DNA from: Lewinellaceae bacterium
Lineage (GTDB): Bacteria; Bacteroidota; Bacteroidia; Chitinophagales; Saprospiraceae
NCBI GenBank assembly: GCA_020636215.1
Contig: JACJYG010000004.1
Location: forward strand, 868,001 to 932,000
Length of the DNA stretch: 64,000 nucleotides
Direction: 5' to 3'
This document shows positions 26,870 to 35,758 of this stretch, in pieces; position 1 is the stretch's first letter, and each line of letters begins with the position of its first letter. The translations under genes were made by a program, and so were the position numbers. The notes beneath the pieces were generated by a model. It made no database searches, was not told where the DNA came from, and saw only the letters and a program-made list of their open reading frames with translations.

Positions 26870-27640
26870 ATGAACTTAAAGCAAGCCAATATTCTACTGG
26901 AAAAGATCAACGCCCTTCATAAGAGTATGAGCATGGACGAGGCCTCTATCGCTTCTATTGAAAAGGACCTGATGCTCTCCTATATCAAACAGCTCTACGA
27001 GTTATTTCTTCAAATTGAACCCAATAGTATCCCGAAGGAGGAGAACATTATGACTTCAACCCAGGCCAAACGGGCCTACAAACCGCCACGCATCATCGAA
27101 ATCCCGGATTCGGTAAAATCCATCAATCAACAACAGCCGCCATCTCCCGGCCCTGAGCCCGTACCCCGCCCCGGCCCGCAACCAAACCCAGAGCCGGCCC
27201 CCGGACCGCAACCAAACCCGGAACCGCCATCCCGGCCTGCGCCTCAGCCGCCTCAGCCGCCTCAGCCCGAAGAACCGTCATTCCCAGAAGCCAAGCCTTA
27301 TCCTTATAAAATAGACGGGTATACCCCCGTCAGAAAAGAAGTCGCCGGACTGTTCGAATTCAGAGCGGCAACCGAGCTATCCGAAAAGCTCAGCGAACGC
27401 CCCGTCAACGACCTGACCAAAGCGCTGGCCATCAATGACCGACTGCTCTATATGAACGAGTTGTTCGGCAAAGACCTCAACACCCTCAACGACACACTTA
27501 GCCTGCTCAATAAGTATGACAATATGGATCAGGCCAAAGGCTTGCTGGCCAACCTGGCCGAACAGTACAATTGGATAGACGAAGAGCGGCAGGTTGTCGC
27601 CAAAGACTTTATCAAACTCGTGCGCAGGCGGTATGTGTAA
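26870..27640 (+). CDS. Unknown protein with proline-rich linker
   Basis: 256 residues from ATG 26870; the frame is open to a TTG at 26831. No family recognised. A short helical N-terminus (residues 1-60) is followed by a Pro/Gln/Glu-rich linker of about 60 residues with repeated PGPQPNPEP. A helical C-terminal domain (residues 150-256, AINDRLLYMNELFGKDLNTL) resembles the C-terminal helices of Bacteroidota proteins that accompany DNA replication or condensation, but this is only an impression. There is no signal peptide, so cytoplasmic. It ends in a bidirectional terminator shared with the aldolase gene. Confidence 0.7.
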   Translation: MNLKQANILLEKINALHKSMSMDEASIASIEKDLMLSYIKQLYELFLQIEPNSIPKEENIMTSTQAKRAYKPPRIIEIPDSVKSINQQQPPSPGPEPVPRPGPQPNPEPAPGPQPNPEPPSRPAPQPPQPPQPEEPSFPEAKPYPYKIDGYTPVRKEVAGLFEFRAATELSEKLSERPVNDLTKALAINDRLLYMNELFGKDLNTLNDTLSLLNKYDNMDQAKGLLANLAEQYNWIDEERQVVAKDFIKLVRRRYV

Positions 27641-27680
27641 AAAAGAAGCTCCGGACGCGTCCGGAGCTTCTTTTTTACAC
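27635..27680. terminator. Perfect 46-bp palindromic bidirectional terminator
   Basis: The two halves are exact complements centred at 27657/27658. The left half includes the stop codon of the + gene and AAAAAAGAAGCTCCGGAC; the right half ends in GAGCTTCTTTTTTACAC. A T-run follows the GC stem on both strands, so it can end both convergent transcripts. Confidence 0.85.
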
Positions 27681-27690
27681 CCTTTCTCTA

Positions 27691-28758
27691 TTATGCAATC
27701 GTAATATCCTTATTCAGGTAAACATCCTGGATGGCATTGAGGAGGTCAACACCATCCTTCATCGGTTTCTGGAAGGCTTTGCGGCCAGAGATCAGACCCA
27801 TGCCACCGGCGCGTTTGTTGATCACTGCCGTTTTGACGGCCTGCGCCAGGTCATCCTTACCCGAAGCACCACCGGAATTAATCAGGCCGGCGCGCCCCAT
27901 GTAGCAGTTGGCCACCTGATAGCGGGTCAGGTCGATGGGGTGGTCGCTGGTTAGTTCGGAGTATACCTTGGGATGCGTTTTGGCAAATTTGATGGCATTG
28001 AAGCCGCCGTTGTTTTCTGGTTGCTTCTGCTTGACGATATCCGCCTGAATAGTAGCCGCCAGGTGGTTGGCCTGGCCGGTGAGGTCGGCTGCCAGATGGT
28101 AGTCTTTATCGGCGCTGAAAGCCGGATTGCGCAGGTAAGCCCAGAGTACCGTCACCAAACCCAGTTCGTGAGCGTATTGGAACGCTTCAGAAATTTCCAT
28201 GATCTGACGGCTGCTCTCTTCCGAACCAAAATAGATGGTAGCTCCTACTGCGACAGCGCCCATATCGAAAGCCTGCTCGACGCTGGCAAAGAGGATCTGG
28301 TCGTATTTGTTGGGGTAAGTCATCAACTCATTGTGGTTGATTTTGAGCAGGAAAGGGATCTTATGTGCATACTTTCTGGAAATTGACCCCAGGACGCCGA
28401 GCGTGGAGGCTACGGCGTTACAGCCCCCTTCAATAGCCAGTTTAACAATATTTTCAGGATCGAAGTAAATGGGGTTGGGCGCAAAAGAAGCGCCGGCAGT
28501 GTGTTCGATGCCCTGGTCGACGGGCAGGATAGAGAGAAAGCCCGAGCCGCCCAGACGGCCAGTGTTGAACAGCAACTGCATATTGCGCATCACATTGGGA
28601 GAGCGGTCTGACCCCAACACCACGCGGTCTACAAAATCAGGGCCCGGAAGGTGCAGGTGTGTTTTGGAAATGGTTTTGCTCTCGTGCGCTAACAGATATT
28701 GCGCTTCCTCGCCCAGTAGCGATTCGATCTTGGAAGCTGTATTTGCAATTGCAGACAT
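27691..28758 (-). CDS. fbaB: Class I fructose-bisphosphate aldolase, FbaB/DhnA type
   Basis: Cleaves fructose 1,6-bisphosphate by a Schiff base. 355 residues. It shares the C-terminal signature of E. coli FbaB (ANCYMGRAGLINSGG, AVINKRAGGMGLISGRKAF) and the active-site Lys region ADIVKQKQPENNGG (Lys 243/245). This is the archaeal-type class I family, not the metal-dependent class II. It is divergent from the PPi-type phosphofructokinase gene, so the two adjacent glycolytic steps share one 329-base regulatory region. Confidence 0.94.
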   Translation of the reverse strand: MSAIANTASKIESLLGEEAQYLLAHESKTISKTHLHLPGPDFVDRVVLGSDRSPNVMRNMQLLFNTGRLGGSGFLSILPVDQGIEHTAGASFAPNPIYFDPENIVKLAIEGGCNAVASTLGVLGSISRKYAHKIPFLLKINHNELMTYPNKYDQILFASVEQAFDMGAVAVGATIYFGSEESSRQIMEISEAFQYAHELGLVTVLWAYLRNPAFSADKDYHLAADLTGQANHLAATIQADIVKQKQPENNGGFNAIKFAKTHPKVYSELTSDHPIDLTRYQVANCYMGRAGLINSGGASGKDDLAQAVKTAVINKRAGGMGLISGRKAFQKPMKDGVDLLNAIQDVYLNKDITIA

Positions 28759-29087
28759 TATTGAATGGTTTTTATTAATTGAAATAGTTTTTCCGGCAGA
28801 TAGAGACTAAATGTAAGGAGAATCCGTCTTTTCCACCAATGATCAAAATCATCCGGTTTAATTTAATTCTTCTTCGGTAAGGCTGCTTTGAAGCTTTTGA
28901 TTCTAACTTTTGGTTGCCTATTTTTACAATTCGGTATTTCCGCTGCCCCCCTGTAAAGTTCGGGAGCGGCAGTGCTTTTTGAGTAAGCATTCACAGTGGC
29001 GCGTATGAGGTAGCACGGCGCGTCATGGAAGAATTCCCGAAAAAAGGAAAACCACTTTTTTTCAATAACTTTTAACCATTCAAAATC
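28759..29087. other. Intergenic region between divergent aldolase and phosphofructokinase genes
   Basis: 329 bases, no gene. On the minus strand TACATTTA, preceded by TTG at 21 bases, is a weak promoter-like pair for the aldolase gene. On the + strand TAACTTTTGG near 28905 is one base off TAnnTTTG. No clear operator palindrome was seen. Confidence 0.4.
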
Positions 29088-30293
29088 ATGGCAAATATCA
29101 ATAAGAAAAAAGGGACCATTGGCATTCTGACCGGTGGTGGCGACGTTCCGGGCCTTAACCCTGCTATTCGGGCCATTACCATCAGAGCCTTACGCGAAGG
29201 TTATGACGTCGTCGGCCTTCGTCGCGGGTGGGGTGGAGTGATTGATATCATTCGAGACAAAAAAGCGGATAACAGCAACAACTTCCAATATCTCACCAAA
29301 GAAATCGTCAACCGCGCGGGCCGTACTGGGGGGACTTTCCTGCACACCTCCCGCACCCGGCCCAGCCACATGTCCAAAGCCTCTGTGCCGGAACACCTCA
29401 AAGACTCGTACAATGCAGATATGAACGACCTAACCCCGGAGGTGCTCAAAAACCTGGAGTGGCTGGGGGTCGACTATCTCATCCCCATTGGAGGCGACGA
29501 CACCCTTAGCTATGGGGTTCACCTCTTCACGAAAGGGGTTAAAGTAGTCGCCATCCCTAAAACGATGGACAACGACGTACCCGGAACCGATTACTGCATC
29601 GGATTCAGCACCTGCGTGACCCGTACGATCTCTATGGCCAACAGCCTGCGGACTGCCGCCGGCTCGCACGAACGGATTATGGTCCTCGAGGTCTTTGGCC
29701 GCTATGCCGGCTTTACAGCCATGCTGCCAACTATGGCCGGCGCCGCCAACCGTTGTGTTATCCCTGAACATCCCTTTGACATCGAGCAGCTGACCGAAAT
29801 CCTCGTCGAAGACCGCAATGAAAACCCCAGCAAATATGGTATTCTCTTGATATCGGAAGGCGCCGTATTCAAAGGTGGCGATATGGTTTTTGAAGGTGTG
29901 GAAAAGGATGCCTACGGCCACGCTAAACTGGGGGGTATCGGCGACATGGTGTCGGCCAAACTCAAGGAGCTTTCTCCCAAATATAACCAGGGGCAAAAGG
30001 TTGACATCATCAACCAGAAACTGGGCTACCTCGTACGCTGTGGCGACCCTGACGCTATCGACTCTATTGTCCCCATGGCATACGGCAACCTGGCGTTGGA
30101 CCTCATCCTCAACAACGTGGACGGGCGGCTGGTTGTCCTGAAAAATGGCCGGTACGATAACGTGCCCATTAGCGTGGTGACCAGTAAGAAAAAAGTGGTG
30201 GATGTCCGAAAATACTATAATACCGAAAGGCTCCGGCCTTTCTACCACAGCTTTGAAATGCAGCCGATGCTCATTATGACGAGTGAGGGGTAA
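29088..30293 (+). CDS. 6-phosphofructokinase, PPi-type active site
   Basis: 401 residues, phosphofructokinase family A. Phosphoryl-donor loop GGGDVPGLN, then IGGDD (Asp138) and PKTMDND (Lys158, catalytic Asp161). In ATP-dependent enzymes of the E. coli type these two positions are Gly (GGDG and PGTIDND). Asp and Lys there mark pyrophosphate-dependent enzymes, in which the reaction is reversible. Fructose-6-phosphate contacts are in LEVFGRYAG and LISEGA. The enzyme probably uses PPi, but only an assay would prove it. Divergent from fbaB. Confidence 0.93.
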   Translation: MANINKKKGTIGILTGGGDVPGLNPAIRAITIRALREGYDVVGLRRGWGGVIDIIRDKKADNSNNFQYLTKEIVNRAGRTGGTFLHTSRTRPSHMSKASVPEHLKDSYNADMNDLTPEVLKNLEWLGVDYLIPIGGDDTLSYGVHLFTKGVKVVAIPKTMDNDVPGTDYCIGFSTCVTRTISMANSLRTAAGSHERIMVLEVFGRYAGFTAMLPTMAGAANRCVIPEHPFDIEQLTEILVEDRNENPSKYGILLISEGAVFKGGDMVFEGVEKDAYGHAKLGGIGDMVSAKLKELSPKYNQGQKVDIINQKLGYLVRCGDPDAIDSIVPMAYGNLALDLILNNVDGRLVVLKNGRYDNVPISVVTSKKKVVDVRKYYNTERLRPFYHSFEMQPMLIMTSEG

Positions 30294-30338
30294 TATAGCC
30301 CAGGGCTACGCTCCGGGCGTTTAAGGTTCAAAGTTCAT

Positions 30339-30370
30339 AGGTTTCAGGTTGGGCGGCCAACCTGAAACCT
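30339..30370 (+). terminator. Hairpin after phosphofructokinase gene
   Basis: AGGTTTCAGGTTGG (30339-30352), loop GCGG, CCAACCTGAAACCT (30357-30370): a perfect 14-bp stem, followed by TGAATTTTCC. The arms are built from the GGTTTCAGG unit also seen at 3241 and 50040. Confidence 0.6.
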
Positions 30371-30486
30371 TGAATTTTCCTGTCGCCCAGCATTATCACA
30401 GAAGCGCCTTTCCCGGAGAATAACTCAACAGAGGTCAACAGAAGATAGCTGTTTGTGTTTAAAAAGGAGAGTCTTAAACCAGCAAA

Positions 30487-31233
30487 ATGACTATTACACA
30501 AAAGTTTCGGGAAAGCCTGATGGCCGCGTTCTACTTCGTCGCCGCCCTTTGGGTGATCGAGCTATTCCAGTTTCTGACCGGCATCAGCCTGGGTAATTAT
30601 GGCATCATTCCACGGGAAGTGGCGGGGTTGCGGGGCATTTTATTCGCCCCCCTACTCCATTCCGGATGGCCTCATCTTCTCGCAAACACACCTCCTTTAT
30701 TTTTCCTTACGCTCCTCCTGTTCTTTTTTTACCAGCGGATAGCCGTTCGAAGTTTTATCATGATCTACCTGGTGACGGGCCTGGCCATGTGGCTCTTCGC
30801 CCGGGATGAGATCAGCAACGCCGGGGTATCCCGAACGGCGGTCCATATCGGCGCCAGTGGGGTCATTTACGGCCTGGTCGCCTTTATTTTCTGGACCGGC
30901 ATCTTCCGGCGCAACCTGAAATCCATCATTCTGGCCCTGATCGTCCTCTTCTATTACGGCAGTATGTTCATGGGCATTTTACCGATCCAGAAAGATCCTA
31001 ATATTTCCTGGGACGGCCACCTGCTGGGCGCCGTGGCGGGCATCTTCACTGCTTTCTGGTTCAAAAACGTTCGGGAAAACGATGAAAACCGCCCAACCTA
31101 TTCCTGGGAACAGGAACCCGAACCCGAACAACAACCTTTCCTCGACCGCGATACTTTCGAGAAAACCAGGGAACAACGCCGCCGCGAACAGGAAGAAGGC
31201 GGGAAGGATTGGTTCTCCACAGGGACGTGGTAG
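30487..31233 (+). CDS. Rhomboid family intramembrane serine protease
   Basis: 248 residues with about six membrane segments (residues 12-185). Catalytic dyad Ser124 in HIGASGVIYG and His178 in WDGHLLGAVAG; the L1 loop motif HSGWPHLLAN is also present. The last 55 residues are a charged cytoplasmic tail rich in Glu/Gln/Arg with no known domain. The substrate is unknown. The stop is followed directly by the 9-bp minisatellite. Confidence 0.9.
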   Translation: MTITQKFRESLMAAFYFVAALWVIELFQFLTGISLGNYGIIPREVAGLRGILFAPLLHSGWPHLLANTPPLFFLTLLLFFFYQRIAVRSFIMIYLVTGLAMWLFARDEISNAGVSRTAVHIGASGVIYGLVAFIFWTGIFRRNLKSIILALIVLFYYGSMFMGILPIQKDPNISWDGHLLGAVAGIFTAFWFKNVRENDENRPTYSWEQEPEPEQQPFLDRDTFEKTREQRRREQEEGGKDWFSTGTW

Positions 31234-31239
31234 GCGTTT

Positions 31240-31526
31240 AGACGCATCAGACCCACAAGACGCATAAGACCCACGGACACACAAGACGTACGAGACGCAT
31301 CAGACACACAAGACCCACAAGACGTACGAGACGCATCAGACCCACGAGACCCACAAGACGTACGAGACGCATCAGACGCATAAGACCCACAAGACATACG
31401 AGACGCATCAGACGCATAAGACCCACAAGACGTACGAGACGCATCAGACACATCAGACCCACAAGACGTACGAGACGCACCAGACGCATCAGACCCACAA
31501 GACGCACAAGACCCACGAGACGCACC
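31240..31526. repeat. 9-bp minisatellite (GACnnnnnA)n, about 287 bp
   Basis: About 31 tandem 9-bp units such as GACGCATCA, GACCCACAA and GACGTACGA, with higher-order groups of four or five units. The array runs into the ATG of the next gene. A second array of the same period lies at 57813-57887. Long frames on the minus strand (Ser-Cys-Gly repeats) come only from the periodicity. Confidence 0.92.
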
Positions 31527-32183
31527 ATGAAAAATAAAAATCAGTCCAATACAGCATCCCCCGACACCCTGTACTCCCGTCTGTTTGCGCGTTTGTACAA
31601 TCCTGTCATGCAGGGAACGGAAGCAAACCACCTTCTGGAGAAAAGAGCAACACTATTATCGAGAACAAGAGGCAAGGTGCTGGAGGTAGGCATCGGTACC
31701 GGCGTCAACTTCCCATTATATCCGGCAGAGGCGGAGGTACTGGGCATCGAACCATCGGCGGCCATGATGGCCTATGCCAGAAAGCGGATTCAAGAGCAAC
31801 AGGGCAAGGCGAAAATAACGTTGATGCAGGCGGGCATTGGAGATGCGCAAGTAGCCGCAGCAGCGCCGGCAACCGGGTATGATTTCATCGTAACGACACT
31901 GGTTTTGTGCACTATTCCCAATCTGGAGGCTACCATCCGGCAGTTCAAAGACTGGCTCAAGCCTGGCGGACAATTACTGGTATTGGAGCACATTCGGGAT
32001 GAGAGGCAACCGCATCGTTGGTTACAGCGGTCGATCACCCCTGTCTGGAAGCATCTGGCCGAAGGCTGCCATCTCGACCGCCCAACCGACCAACTGCTGA
32101 AGGAAAACGGCTTTCACGCTATTGAAGAACAATACTTCAGATATTGGGTGACTTTTTATTGGGCAGTGCTCAGTTGGCAGTGA
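31527..32183 (+). CDS. Class I SAM-dependent methyltransferase
   Basis: 218 residues. SAM-binding motif I is KVLEVGIGTGVNFPLYP, motif II GIEPSAAMM, post-motif VTTLVLCTIPN and LKPGGQLLVLEHI. Order and length fit the UbiE/phosphatidylethanolamine N-methyltransferase-like group; the substrate is not determined. The minisatellite touches the start codon, so any promoter is inside or upstream of the array. Confidence 0.85.
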   Translation: MKNKNQSNTASPDTLYSRLFARLYNPVMQGTEANHLLEKRATLLSRTRGKVLEVGIGTGVNFPLYPAEAEVLGIEPSAAMMAYARKRIQEQQGKAKITLMQAGIGDAQVAAAAPATGYDFIVTTLVLCTIPNLEATIRQFKDWLKPGGQLLVLEHIRDERQPHRWLQRSITPVWKHLAEGCHLDRPTDQLLKENGFHAIEEQYFRYWVTFYWAVLSWQ

Positions 32184-32204
32184 ACAGTTGGCAGTCACCA
32201 GTAC

Positions 32205-34082
32205 TCATCCCAGCTTCGACAGGTCTGTCGGGAAGGAGCTGATGCCGGCAGCTTTAACCTGTTCCTGGAGTTTTTTAGCCTCCTCCAATGTGTTGAAGGC
32301 GCCAATGATCACTTTGTAGACCGTTTTTCCTCCCAGCTCATTAATGTTAACGATAACAGGATAACCAGGAAACTGCCGCTGGAATTTTTCAACCTGAATC
32401 AGCACATTGCCGTATTCGGCATAAACACCAGCCTGAACGCCCCACCCTTTGGAAGGATGGCGCTCCACCGTAAAGCGGAACAGGCCCTGGCCGCTGGCGA
32501 CCGGCGCTTCCACCTCTGCCGGCTGTGGAGCTACCTTGTCTTTATCCCGACGGCGAATGGCCTCCGCCACGGCTTTATCCGCATTGACACGTCCATATCC
32601 ATACTTCAAGGAATGGCCATTGGAATAATCCGAAGGGTTTCCGATTTTGTCGGCGGTAGTTTGCAGAATATCCTTCACCTCGCGGGCGGTTAGCTCCGGG
32701 TGAGCGGACAGGATGAGTGCACAAATACCGGCTACGAGCGGGGTAGAGCTGGAAGTACCGCCAAAGTGCTTGTACAGGGGGCCACGGTCGCGTCCATCGC
32801 GGTAAAATTTGAAGGCGCCTGTTTCAGAGGCCAACCCCTGATCCCAGGAAGCCCGGGCGGCCAGGATGGGCCAATCGCCATTGGAGGGGGCGCAGACGGA
32901 TACTTGCGGGCCGCGGTTGGAATAACTGGCGTAGGTATCCTGGCTGGTGGTAGCTCCCACGGCGATCACATCGGGATGGGCGGCATAGAAGTTAACAAAG
33001 TCAAAATCGTCGTTTCCGGTAGCGAAGAGAATGACACAGCCTTTCCCATTACGCCCCTTGCGGGCCGCGCGGGCAATAGCCTCTTCCTTGATCGACCCCA
33101 GGTTGAAATTGGCGTCTGTCGTGCCCCAGCTGCAACTGATAATATCCGCGCCATTCTCCACGCAATAATCAAACATTTGTTCGGTGGCCTGGTTGCTGAA
33201 TGAAGTCCCACTGACAGGCATAAAGAGGGCATTGGGCGCCGCGCCCACCATACCACGGCCGTTGGCTGCGGCCAGGGCCACACTGGCGCAGGGAGTAGCG
33301 TGGGTAAAGCGGGGGTCGCCCATAGAAATATTGGAAGACTGGTTCCAGAGGTCAAATGGGCGGTAAACTTTGGTGCGTAGGTCAGGATGGTTCATATCGA
33401 AGCCATTATCGATTACGGCCACGACGATTCGGTCGGAGCCCAGGCTATTGAGGCGATTCCAGGCATCCACCACCTTGGCGTCGGCGCCGGGGCGGATGCG
33501 ATAGTTGGTTCCGGGAATACTCCCTGTGTTTTGCAGGTGCCATTCCTGCCCGATCAGATCATCGGCAGGAGCGCTCAAAGCGTATTCGTCCAGCAAAGTA
33601 TCCAGGTCGGGTTCCGCCAGTTTAACCAGGGAAATTTGTTGCAGTGCATTGGCCACTTTCAGAGGGTTGGGCGATTGGGGCGTTACCTTGGCCAGGATGC
33701 GTTCCGGGCTTCGGCGCTGCACCAGTTCCAATTTGTACTCTTCCAGTACGATCTTTTGCTCGCCTTCACTGACGCCGTCTGCAAAGGTGATATAGATATA
33801 GCCGGTGGCGACAAGGGGCTTATTGCTGCCTTCGGCGAAATAGACGTGGGTGCCTACTTCAACTTCCTGGTTCTGGCGCACTTCGTCCAGTTTGGCATCG
33901 ATACTATCGCCATCTTTTTTGAGGTTTACGATATTGAAACCGCCCAGGTTTTTATAGGCTTCGGATTCGACGTAGTCTTTATCCTCTATGGTTCCTTCTG
34001 AGGAGGCCTTGAGGCCTACCAGAGATTGGCTCTTCTTCAGTGCCAGTTCGCTTTTTCCACTTTTAACGGTCAGTTTACTCAT
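32205..34082 (-). CDS. Subtilisin-family (S8) peptidase with C-terminal SPOR domain
   Basis: 625 residues. The N-terminal 170 residues are a propeptide-like region without a signal peptide. The S8 domain has Asp225 (AVIDNGFDMNHPD), His261 (RFTHATPCASVA, unlike the usual HGTHVAG), oxyanion Asn357 (FATGND) and Ser444 (GGTSSSTPLVAG). Residues about 550-625 form a SPOR domain (VYAEYGNVLIQVEKFQ, VIIGAFNTLEEAKKLQ), which normally binds denuded peptidoglycan in the periplasm. The lack of a signal peptide conflicts with that, so export may be non-classical or the protein may act in the cytoplasm. Confidence 0.88.
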   Translation of the reverse strand: MSKLTVKSGKSELALKKSQSLVGLKASSEGTIEDKDYVESEAYKNLGGFNIVNLKKDGDSIDAKLDEVRQNQEVEVGTHVYFAEGSNKPLVATGYIYITFADGVSEGEQKIVLEEYKLELVQRRSPERILAKVTPQSPNPLKVANALQQISLVKLAEPDLDTLLDEYALSAPADDLIGQEWHLQNTGSIPGTNYRIRPGADAKVVDAWNRLNSLGSDRIVVAVIDNGFDMNHPDLRTKVYRPFDLWNQSSNISMGDPRFTHATPCASVALAAANGRGMVGAAPNALFMPVSGTSFSNQATEQMFDYCVENGADIISCSWGTTDANFNLGSIKEEAIARAARKGRNGKGCVILFATGNDDFDFVNFYAAHPDVIAVGATTSQDTYASYSNRGPQVSVCAPSNGDWPILAARASWDQGLASETGAFKFYRDGRDRGPLYKHFGGTSSSTPLVAGICALILSAHPELTAREVKDILQTTADKIGNPSDYSNGHSLKYGYGRVNADKAVAEAIRRRDKDKVAPQPAEVEAPVASGQGLFRFTVERHPSKGWGVQAGVYAEYGNVLIQVEKFQRQFPGYPVIVNINELGGKTVYKVIIGAFNTLEEAKKLQEQVKAAGISSFPTDLSKLG

Positions 34083-34231
34083 AAAGCTGGATTAGGTGGT
34101 GGTTCAGGGCTTGGGCTTTGCCGGGGCTGGTAATATTGTGGCCAGCCGAATATTCACTGCTAAATATACATAATCTTGAGATATAGCAATTAAATTCCGG
34201 GAAGCCTTGCCATTACTCTTGGTAGAAAACG

Positions 34232-34268
34232 AAAAAGGCTGAGCGGCGGTATGCCGTCCAGCCTTTTT
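34232..34268. terminator. Bidirectional terminator after the ECF sigma gene
   Basis: AAAAAGGCTG (34232-34241) pairs with CAGCCTTTTT (34259-34268), with a partial inner GCGGC/GCCGT stem. It lies 29 bases after the stop at 34297 on the minus strand and ends in a T-run. Confidence 0.7.
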
Positions 34269-34296
34269 CAAAGAAGCAAGTTTCGGAGAACATTAT

Positions 34297-34824
34297 TTAG
34301 GCCCGGCGTTCCCGGATGGACTCCTCATACATCTTCTGCAATTTTTTACGAGCGAAGAAAATGCGGCTTTTGATCGTGCCCAGGGGAGAACCCAGTTCTT
34401 CGGCGATTTCGTCATACTTAAAGCCTTCGAAGGCCATCATAAAGGGTTGGCGAAAATCGTCGGGCAGGGAATCTACCATTTTCATCAGTTCGTTGTAAGC
34501 GACATTATTCTCACCGTCATTATCCACCGATTTATCACTGGAGTTGAGGTAATAATTATTGGGTGTCTGATCGATGATCATATTACGGCGCACTTTCTTC
34601 CTGTAATTATTAATGAAGATATTGCGCATGATAGTCACTGCCCACGCCTTGAAATTGGTGCCCTGCCGGTACTTATCAGCATTAGTGATAATCCTCAGGG
34701 CAGTATCCTGATAGAGGTCCTCCGCGTCTACGGCGTTTCCCGTCAGTTTCAGGGAAAAAGCCCGGAGTGAACTACTGATCGCATCCAGTTGTTCCTGAAT
34801 TTGATCTTGGATGGCATATAACAT
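34297..34824 (-). CDS. ECF-type RNA polymerase sigma factor
   Basis: 175 residues. Region 2 has DAEDLYQDTALRI and NFKAWAVTIMRNIFINNYRK; region 4 has LPDDFRQPFMMAFEGFKYDEIAEELGSPLGTIKSRIFFARKKL. No anti-sigma gene is adjacent, unlike most ECF loci, which suggests control by expression level or by a distant partner. A consensus housekeeping promoter lies upstream. It belongs to a different group from SigZ at 38442. Confidence 0.93.
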   Translation of the reverse strand: MLYAIQDQIQEQLDAISSSLRAFSLKLTGNAVDAEDLYQDTALRIITNADKYRQGTNFKAWAVTIMRNIFINNYRKKVRRNMIIDQTPNNYYLNSSDKSVDNDGENNVAYNELMKMVDSLPDDFRQPFMMAFEGFKYDEIAEELGSPLGTIKSRIFFARKKLQKMYEESIRERRA

Positions 34825-34876
34825 AGCAGGTGATTTTAAATTTATATTCGGATGATCCGATTGTAATTATTATTTA

Positions 34877-34908
34877 CAAATCTACAGTTTGAACATCATT
34901 TTTGCAAA
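34877..34908 (-). promoter_or_regulatory. Bacteroidota-type promoter of the ECF sigma gene
   Basis: Minus strand: TTTG (34905-34908), 20-base spacer, TAGATTTG (34877-34884). Start codon 53 bases downstream. Confidence 0.72.
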
Positions 34909-35104
34909 AAAAATTTGCTTTTTAAAGCCCTAAACTTTGTTAAGTGTATCTGTTTTGACACTTGGATGGCATTTCTAAAAAAAATCGTTAAAAACCTTAA
35001 CACTTTTAAACTAAGCGAAAATTCAGTTGTACTTATTTTAAATGGATTCATCGGGCCCTTAGCCCATTTGATCGAAAAAACTTGTAGGAAAAGCAGGATA
35101 CCCA

Positions 35105-35620
35105 ATGAATGTCAGCCAACAGTACCCATCTACTATTTATTTACAGCAGAACCTCCGTCTGTTGCGAAAGCGACTCAAAATGAGCCAGGAGGAGTTGGCC
35201 AACCGCGTAGGCCTCAACCGGGGCAATATTGCTTCCTACGAAAATGGCACCGCCGAACCTAAGATCTGCAATCTGCTGAAATTGTCCAGCCTTTTTGAAG
35301 TCTCTATCATTGACCTGACTCAAAAAGACCTCCGCGATTCCCAGTCGCTGGATGATGCCAACGAAGCCTTCCAGCAATTTTCTACTTCTGACCTGGAACT
35401 GCTGCAACAGCACCTGCTTCGGGCGGAAGAGCTGAAAGAAGTCGTGCACAGCATCCATACCTGTTTTAGCTTTCGCACCCGTTCTATAGAGGACATTCAC
35501 GCCAATAAAGAGCTGCACATGGCGGCAATGAAGTTTGAAGAACTCTTTGAAGCCACGCAGGAACTCCTTCGCAACCATCATTCCCTTATCGATTTCATTA
35601 AGTGCCACTGCCATAAGTGA
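35105..35620 (+). CDS. XRE-family transcriptional regulator
   Basis: 171 residues. The N-terminal helix-turn-helix (residues 13-68: LRLLRKRLKMSQEELANRVG, NRGNIASYENGTAEP) is of the Cro/C1 type. The helical C-terminal half has no sensor motif; two His-Cys-His-like residues at the end (FIKCHCHK) could bind metal. Divergent from the ECF sigma gene across a 280-base gap that shows only A/T-rich sequence and the sigma promoter. Confidence 0.88.
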   Translation: MNVSQQYPSTIYLQQNLRLLRKRLKMSQEELANRVGLNRGNIASYENGTAEPKICNLLKLSSLFEVSIIDLTQKDLRDSQSLDDANEAFQQFSTSDLELLQQHLLRAEELKEVVHSIHTCFSFRTRSIEDIHANKELHMAAMKFEELFEATQELLRNHHSLIDFIKCHCHK

Positions 35621-35758
35621 TTGTTTGTATAGTTAAGATGGATTTTCTTCATTAGGCCACACCAATAAGCCTCTCTTTAAATATTCTTCTCCTTCATATA
35701 ACTTTTTTACAAAACTGTCGTAAAAGGGAAAGAACAGTATCCAAAAATCGTTTATCCC

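Noticed and set aside
31098..31631. Long open frames with Ser-Cys-Gly/Ser-Asp repeats on the minus strand over the 31240-31526 array
   Set aside because: They exist only because the 9-bp period keeps a frame open. They overlap the rhomboid and methyltransferase genes and have no start context or complexity.
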